A DNA stretch of 64,000 nucleotides from Azadirachta indica (GCA_022749755.1 CM040449.1:12744363-12808362); one strand, 5' to 3'; numbered from the stretch's first letter, positions 23,280-35,790 are shown. The notes: generated from the sequence alone by a model not told the origin. Numbers and translations: made by a program.

Positions 23280-26200
23280 AAGAGAAATACAAATATGCAA
23301 AGAGAAAGTGGGAAGGCATCTATCTATTGATGTAGAGAAGTTGTACAAGGCATCTAATACTATACAGCTAATTGACATTTCTTCCAACAAAGCATCCATA
23401 CCATAATACCATACATGTATATAATAACTAAACCCTAATTTAATATTATGCTTGCTTTCTTATGCAAGCAAAGCATTAAAATATCACCTTACTACATTAC
23501 ATGTATTTAAACTCCATAAAATTATAATAATAAAGAAATTAAATTAATATATAGAAATATAAAAAGTTAATCAAACTATCTATTTGCCAACAATTTATTA
23601 AAGAGTTTATGTTAATGCCTATTGTAGCTTAACGCCCTTATTGTTATAATACAACTATGTATTGCTTCAAATTCGCATTTTTAAAATATGGACATTGGCA
23701 TAAAAGAACGGCTATGAATATAAGTATAATTAATCAAATAAATTAAAATTATTATTGTAAACTTTAAAATTGAAATATATTTTGAGTGCCCTCTAAACGA
23801 AATTCTATTTTAATGTTTTCATTTTAACTTTACTATAAATATTTTAAAAATAAAAAATTACAAAAATGTTTTTAAACAAAGTTTAAAATATAAATATTCA
23901 ATTTATATACGACTATGACAATAATAATTAGTTGAGTACAAATTACTAATTTATAATAATAACGTCCATATGTAACAATGTTCTATATATTATCATACTT
24001 ATAATTGAATGATTAATACAAATGCAAAGTTGGAAATATTGAACAAAACTTGTAATCAATCTCAATAATTATTAAAACAATAACCGTGAGAAGTAAATTC
24101 TATTATGTAATTTTTTATTTTCTTTTTTAAAAAATTTAAATAAAGAGGTGACTTTTCTTATAGTGATCAATTGCTTAGCCTTCACTCCTCTCCAAAATAG
24201 AAATAAAGGGTGCCCATTCCCTTTGATGTTCACCTAACTTATTGCAATTTTACTTTAGTGATTTTACTAAAATACCCTCCTATGATTCTACCTATGACCA
24301 ACCAATTACCCTTTTTTAATTTGACCAAATTGCCCCTATCTTTGATTTCTATTTTCCACAAATAATAATACTATGGTAGCATACTTCATTTCTTGATTAT
24401 TTGAGCATTTAATGCTCTTATTGATTGATTTGGGCCCACTCCTTTTCAATTATGTGTTGTGAAATCCCACTTGTTTTTTTTTTCTTTTAAAAAAATTGAC
24501 TCAATAATTGAGTTACTGAATTCGATGGGCAAATTGTAAATTAATTACAATAAATTTTCTATTCATCATTTAATTTTCCCCCAATTTTCTTGGTGATTTG
24601 ATTTGTTTCTTATCTTTCTTTTCTTTTCTTTTCTTTCACTTTTGCACAATAGCAGCTTATGCAAAAGGTCTTCTAGCTTTGACTCAAAGCTTTTTAGATT
24701 GCATACATTTATAATTAATTTTAAAAGTCTACAACATTTAAGAGCAAATTTTCATTGAATTTTGAACAAAATATTTCGGAGCAAATTTAATATTATTTGT
24801 ATACATTTAAATCTAGAAGAGAATGTTTTAATTTTTACTTAATAAATTTTTATTTATGTACTTAAAAATAAAATTAATAACTTTTTATATGTTATTTTTA
24901 TATAAATAGATTAAGTATATAAAATCAATACGATTAATAAAAATAAATAATGTGGATATATATTAATTAATTATACAAATGTGTTATTCAAGTTTGTATT
25001 TAATAATTTTTTTAAAAACTATTACTTTTAATATATATTTTTATTTTCATAACAGTGGAAGAAAATAAATTATTTGAGAGAGACGTGAGATAATATACGG
25101 AGACAATATAACTCATATTAGATATGTATGTATGAAAAGAGTTTGTATTTGTATTTGTAAATGACGTTGATATCTTAATGACGACATTTTAAACCACTAG
25201 AAGTAAAATAAGAGGCGAATATGAATTAATGATAAAATTAGAATGGACTTTAATTTCAAGAAGAATTAATTATGACAATAAGAAGTCATTTTCTCAATGT
25301 AATTAGTGCAATGAAAAAGACATTATAAAATTGAAAAAAAGGTAAGAAATTAGTACAGAAGGATACCACAAATTGAATGACTATCACTAAAAGTGATGTA
25401 GAATTTCTTCTTTCTTGAAACCCAATTAAAGAAACATCCAAATAAAAATCAAAATCTATATCAATCAAGATGGTCCCAAAAAAATAAAAATCAAATCAAT
25501 AATTTTTGAATCATGGATGATTTTATGCAATCATAGCCATTAAAAATTTTGGATCATATTTATTATGGTAGGTTTGCAACTAACTGAATTTGGACACCAT
25601 TTACTTCAATTCATAAATGGCTTTGCCTAATAACATGACCTACATCTAACAAGTTTTTAATTCAATAGTGGATCCCACTTCAAATTTCTTGTCTTCTTTT
25701 TTTTGTTTTGTTATTTGTTTTTATTTTCAAAAATTAATTAAAAATAAAAATCATTTGATTTTTAAAGATAAAGTTTATGAGGACAATTTTTTCTTTTGTA
25801 TAATTATGAAATCAAAATCAATTTTCAAAGTATACATTACAATTGTCTCAATCAAAGTTGGGCCCCTTACGCCACCACAGTCTCAACCAATAAGTTTGAA
25901 ATATTATTAATACACATAATTAATTAATTGATAAAACCCATTTCATTTTTTTTAATTTTTAATAATTTAAATATATTTTTAATCTTTTTTTTTTATAATA
26001 ATAAGTATATAAACATCAAATTCTTCTCTAATTATAATACCCACAAAATTTAAATAAATTTTAATAGTACGTCTACATGTCTCATATAAATATCTCGAGT
26101 AAATGATATAATAATCATCAATTAGATAATAAATTTTATAATTTAAAAAATATTAAAAATCATTAGTATTATTTTTGAAAAAAATTTTATTGACTTTTTG

Positions 26201-26553
26201 AATATTAGATTCACATTTAAAATTATTTTTGGAATTTGAAAAATTATCTTAAGTTTTTCTACCTATTAGATTCTTCATTTCTAACTTGAAAATAAATGCA
26301 TTTGTAATTAAAGTCAAACCTCAAGTGTGAATAAAATTTATTAAAAAGAAGTGATTGAGAAAGTATGGAAATAACAAAAAATATCTTTTTGATTTCTTAA
26401 TTTTTAAAATTATTTTTCACGGAATAAGGGCATTTTGGGTAAACAAAAATGAAAAAGTAAAATTAATAGTTTCCATTAAAAAAAATACAAAAACTGAAGA
26501 TCACTAATCTAAGAGATCAAATAAAATATACCAAATATAAGCTTCAATGATTA

Positions 26554-26790
26554 AAGGTCAATGTGACCCATGTTAGGGGTAATATTGTCATTTCACTTCC
26601 AACGCCACTGAAACCCAAAACGCACCTCAAAAAGCAAACCTCATATATAGCCTCATATTCATCTCCCTTCACCGTCCAAAAATTATTAAAAAAAAAAGTA
26701 AAAAAAATAAAATAAAAAAATAATTTAATTTAATTTCTAAAAATTATTTTTTAATTAAAAATATATAAAAGCTGACCTACATGGGCCGGC
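26554..26790 (+). promoter_or_regulatory. Promoter block of gene 2 shared with its paralog
   Basis: AAGGTCAATG, CATGTTAGGGGTAAT, CCACTGAAAxCCAAAACGC and CTCAAAAAGC (26554-26637), then GCTGACCTAC and TGGGCC (26771-26788), occur in the same order and orientation upstream of the minus-strand paralog (44141-44254). In this copy an AT-rich insert of about 130 bp (26639-26769) separates the last two parts; in the paralog they are adjacent. TGGGCC is a site-II-like motif bound by TCP factors in other plants. The block lies about 650-890 bp before the ATG, so it is most likely a proximal promoter element. The function is inference. Confidence 0.7.
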
Positions 26791-26868
26791 TTTTAACTAA
26801 ATTTAGCTGGACAAACAAAAACCAACTAATTATTACCATCGTCTCTATGTGCAGCTGTTCATAATTCT

Positions 26869-26869
26869 T

Positions 26870-26908
<39 letters not shown>
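26869..26908. repeat. (TTTA)n microsatellite in the promoter of gene 2
   Basis: About ten TTTA units between the conserved promoter block and the leader of gene 2. Confidence 0.95.
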
Positions 26909-26909
<1 letters not shown>

Positions 26910-27058
26910 AAATTATATTAATTTTTATTAACTCAAAATTTTTTAATAATATGTAATATTAGAAGGTGGTGGAAATGATTTCACTCAAAGACTTTATATA
27001 ACACTTTATAATTTTTTTTTTCATATATGGAGAAAATTAAAAAATAAAAAATAGAAAA

Positions 27059-27250
27059 GACTGAAGATTCCACAGCTAAAAGAAAAGAAGAAATAAAATA
27101 AAAAGAGAGGAGTTTCTTGAGATTGACAAGTAGTAGTAGCAGATCCCACATATCAAATAGATTAATAAATTCACCATACAAAACAAATACGAATGCAATT
27201 ACAAACTCATCTTCATAAAACCCTTTTTATGTGAATTAACCCTCTTCCCT
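27059..27250 (+). promoter_or_regulatory. Leader/promoter blocks of gene 2 shared with its paralog
   Basis: Three more short phrases match the paralog's upstream region in the same order: CTGAAGATTCCA...CAGCT (27060-27078), GAGATTGACA...AGATCCCACA (27118-27150) and ATCTTCATAAAA-CCCTTTT followed by TGAATT (27209-27237). Their counterparts lie at about 43892-43918, 43792-43821 and 43697-43726 on the minus strand. A short uORF (ATG at about 27193, ending TGA near 27234) spans the last block. A pyrimidine-rich tract at 27241-27279 then fits a 5' UTR. Confidence 0.6.
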
Positions 27251-27390
27251 TTCTTCTCCTTCTCCTTCTTCTTTCCCCAATAATTTTTATTTTTATTTAT
27301 TTAAATTTATATTTTCTTTCATTTTATTTTCGTTGCTGTAATTGTTAACGAAGGAGCTAGCAAGGGAATTGAAGAAGAAAGCAGAAAAGT

Positions 27391-27436
27391 CTTAGCTTTA
27401 GTTTTAGTTTTAGTTTTAGCTTTAGCTTTGGTTTTC
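27391..27436. repeat. TTTAG-type hexamer repeat just before the start codon of gene 2
   Basis: About seven imperfect TTTAGT/TTTAGC units end within 10 bases of the ATG at 27441. They lie in the 5' UTR and could vary in length between alleles. Confidence 0.85.
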
Positions 27437-27440
27437 CTAT

Positions 27441-29928
27441 ATGCTAGTTTCTGGTGAGCCAACTGTCTCCGGCGATGTTGCCACCACAACCACCACGGCG
27501 GTTGCAACTGCTGGTAGCGGAGAAGCTCGTAATGAAAGCGGTGAAGCTGCTGCTGCTTCTGCTGCTGCTACTACTGCCGGTACAGCCGCCGCCTTGTTTG
27601 GCGGTTCAAACTCAGGTGAAGATGATAAGAGTAGGGTTCTTGATGAAGCAGACCGTGGTTTCGGAGGTAACAGATGGCCTCGACAAGAGACCTTGGCTCT
27701 TCTCAAAATAAGGTCCGATATGGCTGTCGCCTTTCGCGACGCCAGTGTTAAAGGTCCTCTCTGGGACGAGGTTTCAAGGTGTGATTCACTTAACTCTTTC
27801 TCCAATTCTTCTCAATTTTTAGAGAATTTTCACTTTAACACTCGAGATCTGTGATAAGCTATTCCCAGTATTTTTTTTTTTATATGTTTACAGCTTGTTC
27901 AGACAGTCACATTGATTCTGAAATTTTTTAATTTCTTCTATAATTTTCCAAATTTTTAATTCAGACGATTGGGGAGAGGAGAGGAGAGGAGAGGAGAGGA
28001 TCAGGAGAAGGAAATTCAGTGTCAGAATTTTGATTTTTCACCCACTTGTGAATTTAGTTTTGTTTCGTTTTGGCATTGGCTTCTTTTTCCAATATATAAC
28101 TTCATAGGGAATAGTAATCTGAAAAATTTTGTGTTTATATAAAAACATCCTGCTGTCTTTCTTTTTCTTTACAGTTCAATTTCAGAAAGAAAAAGTTAAG
28201 ATATAGATCATAGATGCCTTCAACTTTACCATACCAATTTTTCATACTGTGTTCATCAAATCAATACATAATATTTGTCATAAACTTCTCTCCTTTCTTG
28301 TTTTAATTATTTTATGTGTGAAATGGGGTATTAGAGTTTTTGTTTTATAGCTGAATTTGATTAATTTTTCTACTGTTATTATCAGGAAGCTAGGTGAGCT
28401 TGGATATAATCGAAGTGCTAAGAAATGCAAGGAGAAATTCGAGAACGTTTACAAGTATCACAAGAGAACCAAAGAAGGACGATCCACCAAAGGACAAAGC
28501 AAAACTTATAGGTTTTTTGATCAATTAGAAGCGTTTGAGAATAATCATCCTTCGCTTTCATCTCCAACGCCGAAGCCTGCCCAAGCTGTGGCGGCCCCAG
28601 CACCGGTATCGGTTGCAATGCCGGCGGGTAATCCTCCGTATAACATCAACACTGTTCCATCAACAACAACTCATAACTTTGTTACAATACCAGGAGCTAC
28701 AATTCACTCGTTCCCATCAACAAACCCTACCAATTTACCTCCACAACAAGGGACAAACCCTACGAATTTTCCCTCTCAAAGCACGAAACCGTCTTCCTTT
28801 CATAACATTCCGGTGGATCTGCTGTCGAATTCGACGTCTTCGTCGACGTCGTCGATTTGGAACTGGAAGGGAGGAGGAAAAGGAAGAGAAAATGGAAGGA
28901 CTTCTTCGAGAGGCTAATGAAGGAGGTGATAGAGAAGCAAGAAGAACTACAGAAGAAATTCTTGGAAGCAATAGAGAAACGTGAACATGAAAGAGCAGTT
29001 AGAGAAGAAGCTTGGAGAATGCAAGAAATGACAAGAATTAATAGGGAAAGAGAAATTTTAGCGCAAGAGAGATCAATCTCAGCAGCTAAAGATGCAGCTG
29101 TTATGGCCTTCTTGCAGAAACTTGCTGATCAACAACAAAATCCAGGACAAGCACAAAACAACAATATAATTCCCAACCCAATATCTCAGACTCTACCACC
29201 ACCACCACCACCACCTCCTCCACCTCTGTCACAGACACTGCCACCACCACCCACCACCACCGCCACAACCGACACAGCAACCAGCAGTGTCGTCTTCGCA
29301 GCAGGTGATAAACTTAGAGACTATGAAAACAGACAACGGAGGAAGTCAGTTTAATAACTCGACAACAAGCTCTTCAAGATGGCCGAAAGTGGAGGTTCAA
29401 GCGTTGATAAAACTGAGGACGCATCTGGATTCCAAGTATCAGGAGAATGGACCGAAAGGGCCACTATGGGAAGAAATCTCAGCAGGGATGAGAAAGTTAG
29501 GTTACAATCGAAATGCGAAAAGATGCAAAGAGAAATGGGAGAATATCAACAAGTATTTCAAGAAAGTGAAAGAAAGCAACAAGAAAAGGCCCGAGGATTC
29601 GAAAACATGTCCATACTTCCACCAACTTGATGCTTTATATAAAGAGAGGAACAAATTTGATCATAATAGCAGTACGAATAATAATCAGTTTTTCAAGCCT
29701 GAAAACACAGTCCCCTTGATGGTAAGGCCGGAGCAGCAATGGCCGCCTCAGCCGCAGCAGGAAGATTCGGCAATGGAGGATGTGGAGAGCGAACACAATG
29801 TTGAAGAAGAAGAAGAAGAGAAAGAGGTGGAAGATGATGAAGAAGATGAAGGAGGTGAAGGGGGAGGAGGAGGATTTGAGATTGTACCAAACAAACAAGT
29901 TAACTCCATGGATGCAACAAATGAGTGA
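27441..29928 (+). CDS. GT-2/DF1-type trihelix transcription factor, frame broken by two compensating indels
   Basis: Exons 27441-27778 and 28386-29928; the AG|G codon (Arg113) is split by the intron. The combined length (1881 nt) equals 626 codons plus stop. The N-terminal trihelix spans about residues 77-165: Trp79 in GGNRWPRQETLALLKIR, Trp108 in GPLWDEVSR, then KLGELGYNRSAKKCKEKFEN. A Ser-rich linker leads to a basic patch (RKRKRKWK) and a coiled coil. The C-terminal trihelix starts at SSSRWPKVEVQALIK, and the protein ends in a Glu/Asp-rich tail. Exon 2 changes frame at about 28854 (one base missing relative to the paralog's TCGGAT) and changes back at about 29250 (an extra C in a CCA tract). 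As written, translation stops at TAA 28915-28917 after 289 residues, the last 20 out of frame. All three segments keep family-typical sequence, so this is a recent mutation or an assembly error. The product would be a nuclear activator/repressor of growth genes, by analogy with DF1, GT2 and GTL1. Confidence 0.9.
27779..28385 (+). other. Intron of gene 2 (607 bp)
   Basis: The donor is TTTCAAG|GTGTGATT and the acceptor TTATCAG|GAAGCTAG. It splits the Arg codon inside the first trihelix domain exactly where the paralog's intron does. It contains five GGAGA units (GAGAGGAGAGGAGAGGAGAG, about 27974-27999). Confidence 0.9.
28854..28917 (+). other. Frame change 1 and premature stop in gene 2
   Basis: In the paralog the Ser-rich linker codons run TCG GAT GAG GAA. 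Here the sequence is TCGATTTGGAA, one G short. The coding frame moves from phase 28852 (mod 3) to phase 28854, giving DLELEGRRKRKRKWKDFF in the new frame. Staying in the old frame meets TAA at 28915-28917. Confidence 0.85.
29200..29260 (+). other. Frame change 2 of gene 2 in a CCA repeat
   Basis: Within a Pro-coding CCA/CCT tract a CCACCC phrase (29247-29252) carries one C more than the pure CCA register. After it the original frame resumes as PPPPPQPTQQPAV, matching the paralog's PPQPQPPAV. The exact base could be anywhere in the tract. Without this change the middle frame stops at 29352-29354. Confidence 0.8.
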
Positions 29929-30350
29929 GAGAGAAAGGTAAGAGGAGGCTGCTGAGAAGCGATTTTCCGATGTGGGTCAATGGACCGCCGCTGCCGTCGG
30001 CCGGCGGTGATCGAAAAGGGGGCAGGCGGTGGGGTGGGGTGAGGGGAATTGGATTAAATTATACACAAGAGAACATGCACATGGGGGGGGATATAGCATA
30101 TAGTCAGTGGGATTATATGTTTATTTATTATTTTTATTTATAATTTATTTATTTTTTTGCTAAAAACTAAATAATAAGTTGAGGGAAAGGGAGGGAGAGA
30201 GAGAGGAAGAGAGAGAATTGAAGTTCCAAAGAATAAATTAAAACAAGAAAGAGGACTAGTGTTGTATTTTTGTTTTTGTAGTTCATATGTGGTGATGTAA
30301 ATTTGATAAATGGTTACTTGCTTTTGTTCTCATTTCTTTCTTCTTTTTTT
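29929..30350 (+). other. Probable 3' UTR of gene 2 with a GC-rich hairpin
   Basis: The patch 29940-30050 is strikingly GC-rich for this window. It includes an inverted repeat CCGCCG (29985-29990) / CGGCGG (30002-30007) and a G-rich run that includes GGGTGGGGTGAGGGG. Another G8 run lies near 30083. A GA-rich tract (30180-30220) and AATAAA (30231-30236) follow, which may be the polyadenylation zone. An overlapping 72-codon frame (29925-30143) is not considered real. Confidence 0.5.
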
Positions 30351-33300
30351 TTCAATTTTAATAATTATTTTTTAGTTCAAAATTTCCTTTTAATCTAATT
30401 TTTTTAAAAAAAATTAGATACTAGTAATTTAATCATGATAATAAATATTAATTATATATAATTAATCATATTTTTTTCGTTCAAATTTTTTGAAATTTAA
30501 TTACACAAATTTAGAATAAAAGAGAATCTTAACTTGTCGGCAAGAGAAAAAGGGAGAACAATAATTTTTATTATATTAATACAAGAAAATGTTTTAAAAT
30601 TTTTTCAATAACATTTTGAAAACTAAAAAGTATCATGATTTAATTTTTTTTGTTGAAATAATGATTTGATCTCGCTCTTGTGTCATTTGTAAAATACAAC
30701 TAATATAACATAAATTTTATTTATTTAAAATACGCAACACTCAAAAATTTATTTTCAATATCTATATCAGCTTTTACTAAAAAAAAATTATATCAATCAA
30801 TTGACAATTTTATTTATGAACGATACAATATATAGTTCGTTTAATCACTATTTATAGATCGAACTTGTAAATCAAACATAAACATTTATAATTTTAGAAA
30901 TTTCAAATAACAAAATGTTTATTTCTATCGTTTACTTTAAAAATTTTAAAACTATGAAAAACATATTAATTTTTTATAAAAGTTATTTCTAAATTGAAAT
31001 ATTTATGATGTATGAAGAGCATATATAAATTAAAAAAAAAATTTTGAGATAATAGAGAAAGCTGGCTTACCTATTTGCAAATTGTGATGTGAGTTGGATC
31101 CCCACAAGATGGCAGCATCACATGGAGTGATGGACTTTTCGGTGGGTCCACAAAGAAGAATCTTTTCTAGTTCTTCATTAAAGAACATATTTATTTATAA
31201 TTTTACAAATATTTATTGAATTTTTTAAAAAAAGTTTCAGTTTCTTCCATTTGTATATATAAAAAAAGCTATGCATGTAATAATTATTAATTTGGTTCCC
31301 ACTAAATTCATGATGTGTGTCAAGTGTATATTTGTGTGTGTATATATATAATATATATATATATATATAAGAAATTCATTAGGGATTGGTGTTGTATTTA
31401 CTAGAGGATTAATTAATTTTAGTTTTTGCTTATATATTTGTTTATAAAAAAATATAATAGAATTTTTTTATTGTTTTTTAAATCCAAGTTTGAATATAGT
31501 TTATATTTAATTATTTAAATGTTTTTGTGTGTTTGATGTTGAAAATTTTGTAATTATATGTGAATTAAATAAATTAAAATCTTTAACTTAACTCTAAAAT
31601 CTAAAATTTGAATAAGTTTTGTAGATTATAATGAAGTTCATACCCTTATAAATTCTATTTACCCTTTGGTATATAGAGTATATTTTAATTATTTACAAGG
31701 ATATGATAGATAAAATTATGAGCTTTTAGAAATTTATATTCAAATGTGATAAATAAAAATAAAAATATTATTCAAAATCATTTAAATTTATATATTTAGA
31801 TTTCAGATCTATTCGAATAAGATATAAAAAAATAAACAAAATTAAAGTGTCTTATACTAACATGTTTAATTTCACCACCTAACTATCTATAATATTTGGC
31901 CTGATAAAATAAGAATATATATAGTTATTTTAAAATTCAATCATATTATGATTAAGAAAATATGCGGTATGATTTTATTGAGCAATCTTTATTAAAAAAA
32001 AAAATTTTAAGTACATATTTTTGCTTATTGCATTAGTTCACCTTCAGTTAAGATGAGACATGAAACTAAATAAATAAAGAAAACGCAATTTATTTTCGTA
32101 TTGACTTAATGAATTTAATTACAATGTGAGAATGACAAACTATAAGATTTCAATTTTATAAATAACTCAAATATTGTCAACTAATAAAATTAAAATCTAT
32201 TTTTTAAAAGAAAATTAATAAAAGAATCTACTCAACTCTAACTCTTTTACTAATTTACTAAACAATTAAAACTTTTAAAAAAATAATAAATCACTCATTT
32301 TTACAGTTAAAATAAAAGAATTTAATAATAAAAAACAGTATAGGAAGGTCAAAGACGTGACAAGTTCTTTTATCAAAATTAAATATAACAATATCTTTTT
32401 TCATAATTTATTTATTACAATATCTGATTTATCGTACATAAATCTTAAATCTTATTTCGTGTGTGTATGTATATATATATAAATTAAATTTAACCCTTTT
32501 TTAAAGTCAATGTAAATTTTTTTAATCTAAAATGAATTAAACTTTTGTTCGAGTTTGTGCTGTTTTTACTATGTTTTAAAATCAAATTTAAAAAAAAAGT
32601 TTGATTGTATTAAATAAATCGATCTTATATATTCTAACTTTTTCATTAATATTTGAATCTAATGCCTTTATCCCACAGTAGTCATAACTTCAAGACCGCA
32701 AATAAAATTGAAATCTCTTATAATTTCGTCTCTTTGCCTTCAAAATAGTCTTTTTACCCTTTTGATTAAGTACTAACACCGTATATGAAAGAACAGTTCA
32801 TAATTCATATCATACAATTGATGATCTTCTAATTTCTTCTATCATATTTATAATATTGCAACTTCATGTGAATATGTAATCTTTAATTTATAATCTCAGG
32901 TAGTCAATAATGAATCAATAATTTAATTATCAAATAATTAACTAGCCTTATCTACATTCATTGATAATTAGATTGGAATCTTTGGAATATATAGCAATAG
33001 CATCTGGTTTGACTTGAAAGTATGCCCTACTTTTGTTTGCCAAGGCTTTATGATAAAATGATAATGAAAAATGCTGCAAATGTTGCATAAAATTAAAGCT
33101 GTTGTGTCCCACAAATTGATTGGTCTGAGTATAAGGATAAGAATAGATATTCTGTTTTCACAGTTAACAGTATAAGACAATAAAAGCTTCTGTTCCCATA
33201 TATCATATTTAAATTCGTACACACCGACGATAACAAAAAGAAAAAACAAAAATGTTTTCTGAAAACAAATTCCTACATTTCTGAGAGCATTCTTCTCTGT

Positions 33301-35520
33301 AAAGCTGCATGAATATTAATTACAATGGAACCTTCAGTAAAATCCAGCTGCTCACCCCTTTTAGGGTTTCAATGTGTGCACGAAGGAAATTAAATTAGGG
33401 TTTTGTTTATTATTATTGTTTGCTTATTTATTTATTTAATATTGGTTATATTAATAATTTTTTATTAAATTAATGTTGACTCATCTACACACACACACAA
33501 ATATATAAGGCATTTTCTTGGATGCATATTATTCTTGATTATTGAATGAATTAATGCCAAATGGACTTTTGGAATACTAGCAATGTGGGCTAAAATTTGT
33601 CTTTCTTTTGATATTTTAGGTGAAATATTTTTAAATAATAGAAGATATCTTGCAAATAATAAATAAAGAGTATAAAGGCAGCCGGTTTTAACTTCTAAAA
33701 CTTAATTAATTTGTTTGTAATTAATTAACTTGGACCTCCCATTTGTATATATGTAGTCGATTGCCGCAATTAATTAATTTTTAATTTTTTAAGTGTCGTT
33801 TAAATAAGAAGGTTTTTTTTTTTTGGGGTGTTGATACTTTTAAAATAAAAATTTAAAGAATAATATAGATGTCGGATAAAATAAGGCTAAGAATAATTTG
33901 TTGCAGGTTATTCAAGTAATTTTACTTCTAATTATTTGCATTTGAGTTGTTAGGTTAAATAAGTATGTGCTTATTATAAAAAAGATATTCATATTCTTTT
34001 GTTATTCATTTTCAATTTACAATACAATTTTTTCTTCAACTATTCCTAATAGATTGTTATCTTTACAATCATTACTTTAAGTCGTTTGGCTTATAATGAC
34101 ATTTAATTTCATTTCTAAATAATATTTAATCTACTATACCAAAAATCGAATAAAATTTTATATTTAACACGTTATTTTTATCCCATTACGTAAATATTAG
34201 AGATACAAATTCTTAGTCCAAAATATAATATGTAAAATGATATAATTAATATCATAGTATTGGTTACACATATTCTGTATTATTTTTCTTTTAATTGTAT
34301 TTATTTCATATTGTCATCAATCCATATTATACTATCTATTATATAAATTTGTAAATTTAAAATCATACATATTGTATTTAATAGAGCTTTGCATATATTG
34401 AAACAATTAAAATTTTTATACATAACAATATTTTAATTCTTCTTTTGTGTTCTTTCATTATCTCTCAATTTTTTTTTTCATAGCTGCGAATATTTATAAT
34501 TTTTAAAATTAAGAATAATTATATACAATGAGTTGTTGAACAAATTATTTATACAAAAGAATAATAAAAAAATTTGTACTCAAGAATTTTCAGTTGTTAA
34601 TTGAATAATAAGCTATATATATGTTGAAGTACGAAGCATCTTCTTTCTTCTTAATTTGTGTCATGAAGCACAAAATAAATATTCCAAAAGCATTGTTAGT
34701 GAAGTCATCTCTAGGACCTTTTCTTTTAAAAAAATAAATATATATGTGTATATTTATTTGTTTATTTATTTATAGACTAAAGTATCAAATATTAAGTATC
34801 AAATATTATTTATTTATACAACAATTGTTCTTTTATTAATTATTAGCATTAGAATAAGTTGTACATGTGAAAAATTACTAGATGTAGTTTGAGTGATATG
34901 AGGTTAACATTTTCAAATTATTCTGAATTCAAGTAAAAAAAAACCTAAATTTAAGTAATTATAACTTATAAGGGATATATAAAATTACAGTTTATTATTT
35001 GGTAAATGACATTTTTTAATTTTATCCAAATCTTAAAAAAAAAAAGATTGTTCATACGAGACAAATATATGTGAGAACTAGAATGAAAAGAAGAATGATG
35101 CTATGTTCAAATAAAAAAAAATTCTAATAACATCCATATTAATTCTAAAAATACTCTAATTATTGAACTTAGGGTTTAAAAGGAAAAAGAAAATTTATGG
35201 TGGATAAAAGTTAAGCATGATAGAAGTATTAATAAATTACATGTGCATTACGTGGCAATTTGAATTTGACCTAAATAGGAATGATATGAAAAGTCTTTTC
35301 AAAATCTAGCGTAAAACATATTTAATATAATAAAATTATGACAAATGAAAGTTAAAATTCAGTAAAAATGCTCAGTAATTTTATATTTATAATACTTGGG
35401 TGTAAAGAATGTTTAATATAAAAAAGAATATATAAGTTTGTTTAGATTTTTTTTATATAATTTTAATTAAAATTAAAATTGTAAATAAAAGGAAAAAAAT
35501 TTTTTAAGAGGAATATGAAG

Positions 35521-35632
35521 GGGACACTAGCATCACTTTAAAAGCAAACTTATTCCTTGTTCATTACATCATAGGGATGATAGTAGCATCACTCTAAAAG
35601 CAAACTTATTTCTTGTTAATTACATCTTAAGC
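35521..35632. repeat. 56-bp tandem duplication
   Basis: Two copies (35521-35576 and 35577-35632) share TAGCATCACT(T/C)TAAAAGCAAA and the following CTTATT(C/T)CTTGTT(C/A)ATTACATC. A related phrase (GGATAACAGTAGCACCACTC) occurs at 52741-52760, suggesting a dispersed transposon end. Confidence 0.85.
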
Positions 35633-35790
35633 TTTTAATTTGAATATTCTGTTTACAAAAAATAAATAAAAAATTATATATTAATTATATGATCATATTT
35701 AATTTTAACTATTGAATACGTATAAATCTAATGACTTATAGAAAATATAAAAATTTGTGTACATAAAAGGGACCTTTAATATATATGGAA

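Larger units (their letters stand above)
15481..26550. other. AT-rich intergenic region between genes 1 and 2
   Basis: About 11 kb with no supported gene; the listed ORFs are low-complexity AT frames. It holds the repeats annotated separately (16094-16128, 18955-19455, 19888-19949, 21540-21860, 23234-23278). It also has a (TTTATA)n tract at about 17378-17403 and a (TTTTC)n tract near 24615-24640. There is a palindromic phrase CCCGACCTATGTCGGG at about 21479-21494, seen in plant transposon ends. Nothing else stands out. Confidence 0.6.

Noticed and set aside
27437..27805. 122-codon minus-strand ORF over exon 1 of gene 2
   Set aside because: It comes from Ala/Thr/Ser-rich GCN/ACN codons read backwards; the plus frame has the trihelix motif.
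28854..28854. A short intron or programmed frameshifting to explain the frame change in gene 2
   Set aside because: Any GT-AG pair spanning the site would be far shorter than plant introns allow, the paralog has no intron there, and no slippery site or downstream structure is visible.
28857..29354. Separate small gene for the coiled-coil segment of gene 2
   Set aside because: No ATG at its start and its sequence fits the middle of the GT-2 protein. It is a frameshifted part of gene 2, not an independent gene.
29925..30143. 72-codon ORF after the stop of gene 2 as an alternative C-terminus
   Set aside because: Gene 2 and gene 3 both end with similar Asn-x-Glu-type tails at their stops, and this frame is a by-product of the GC-rich UTR patch.
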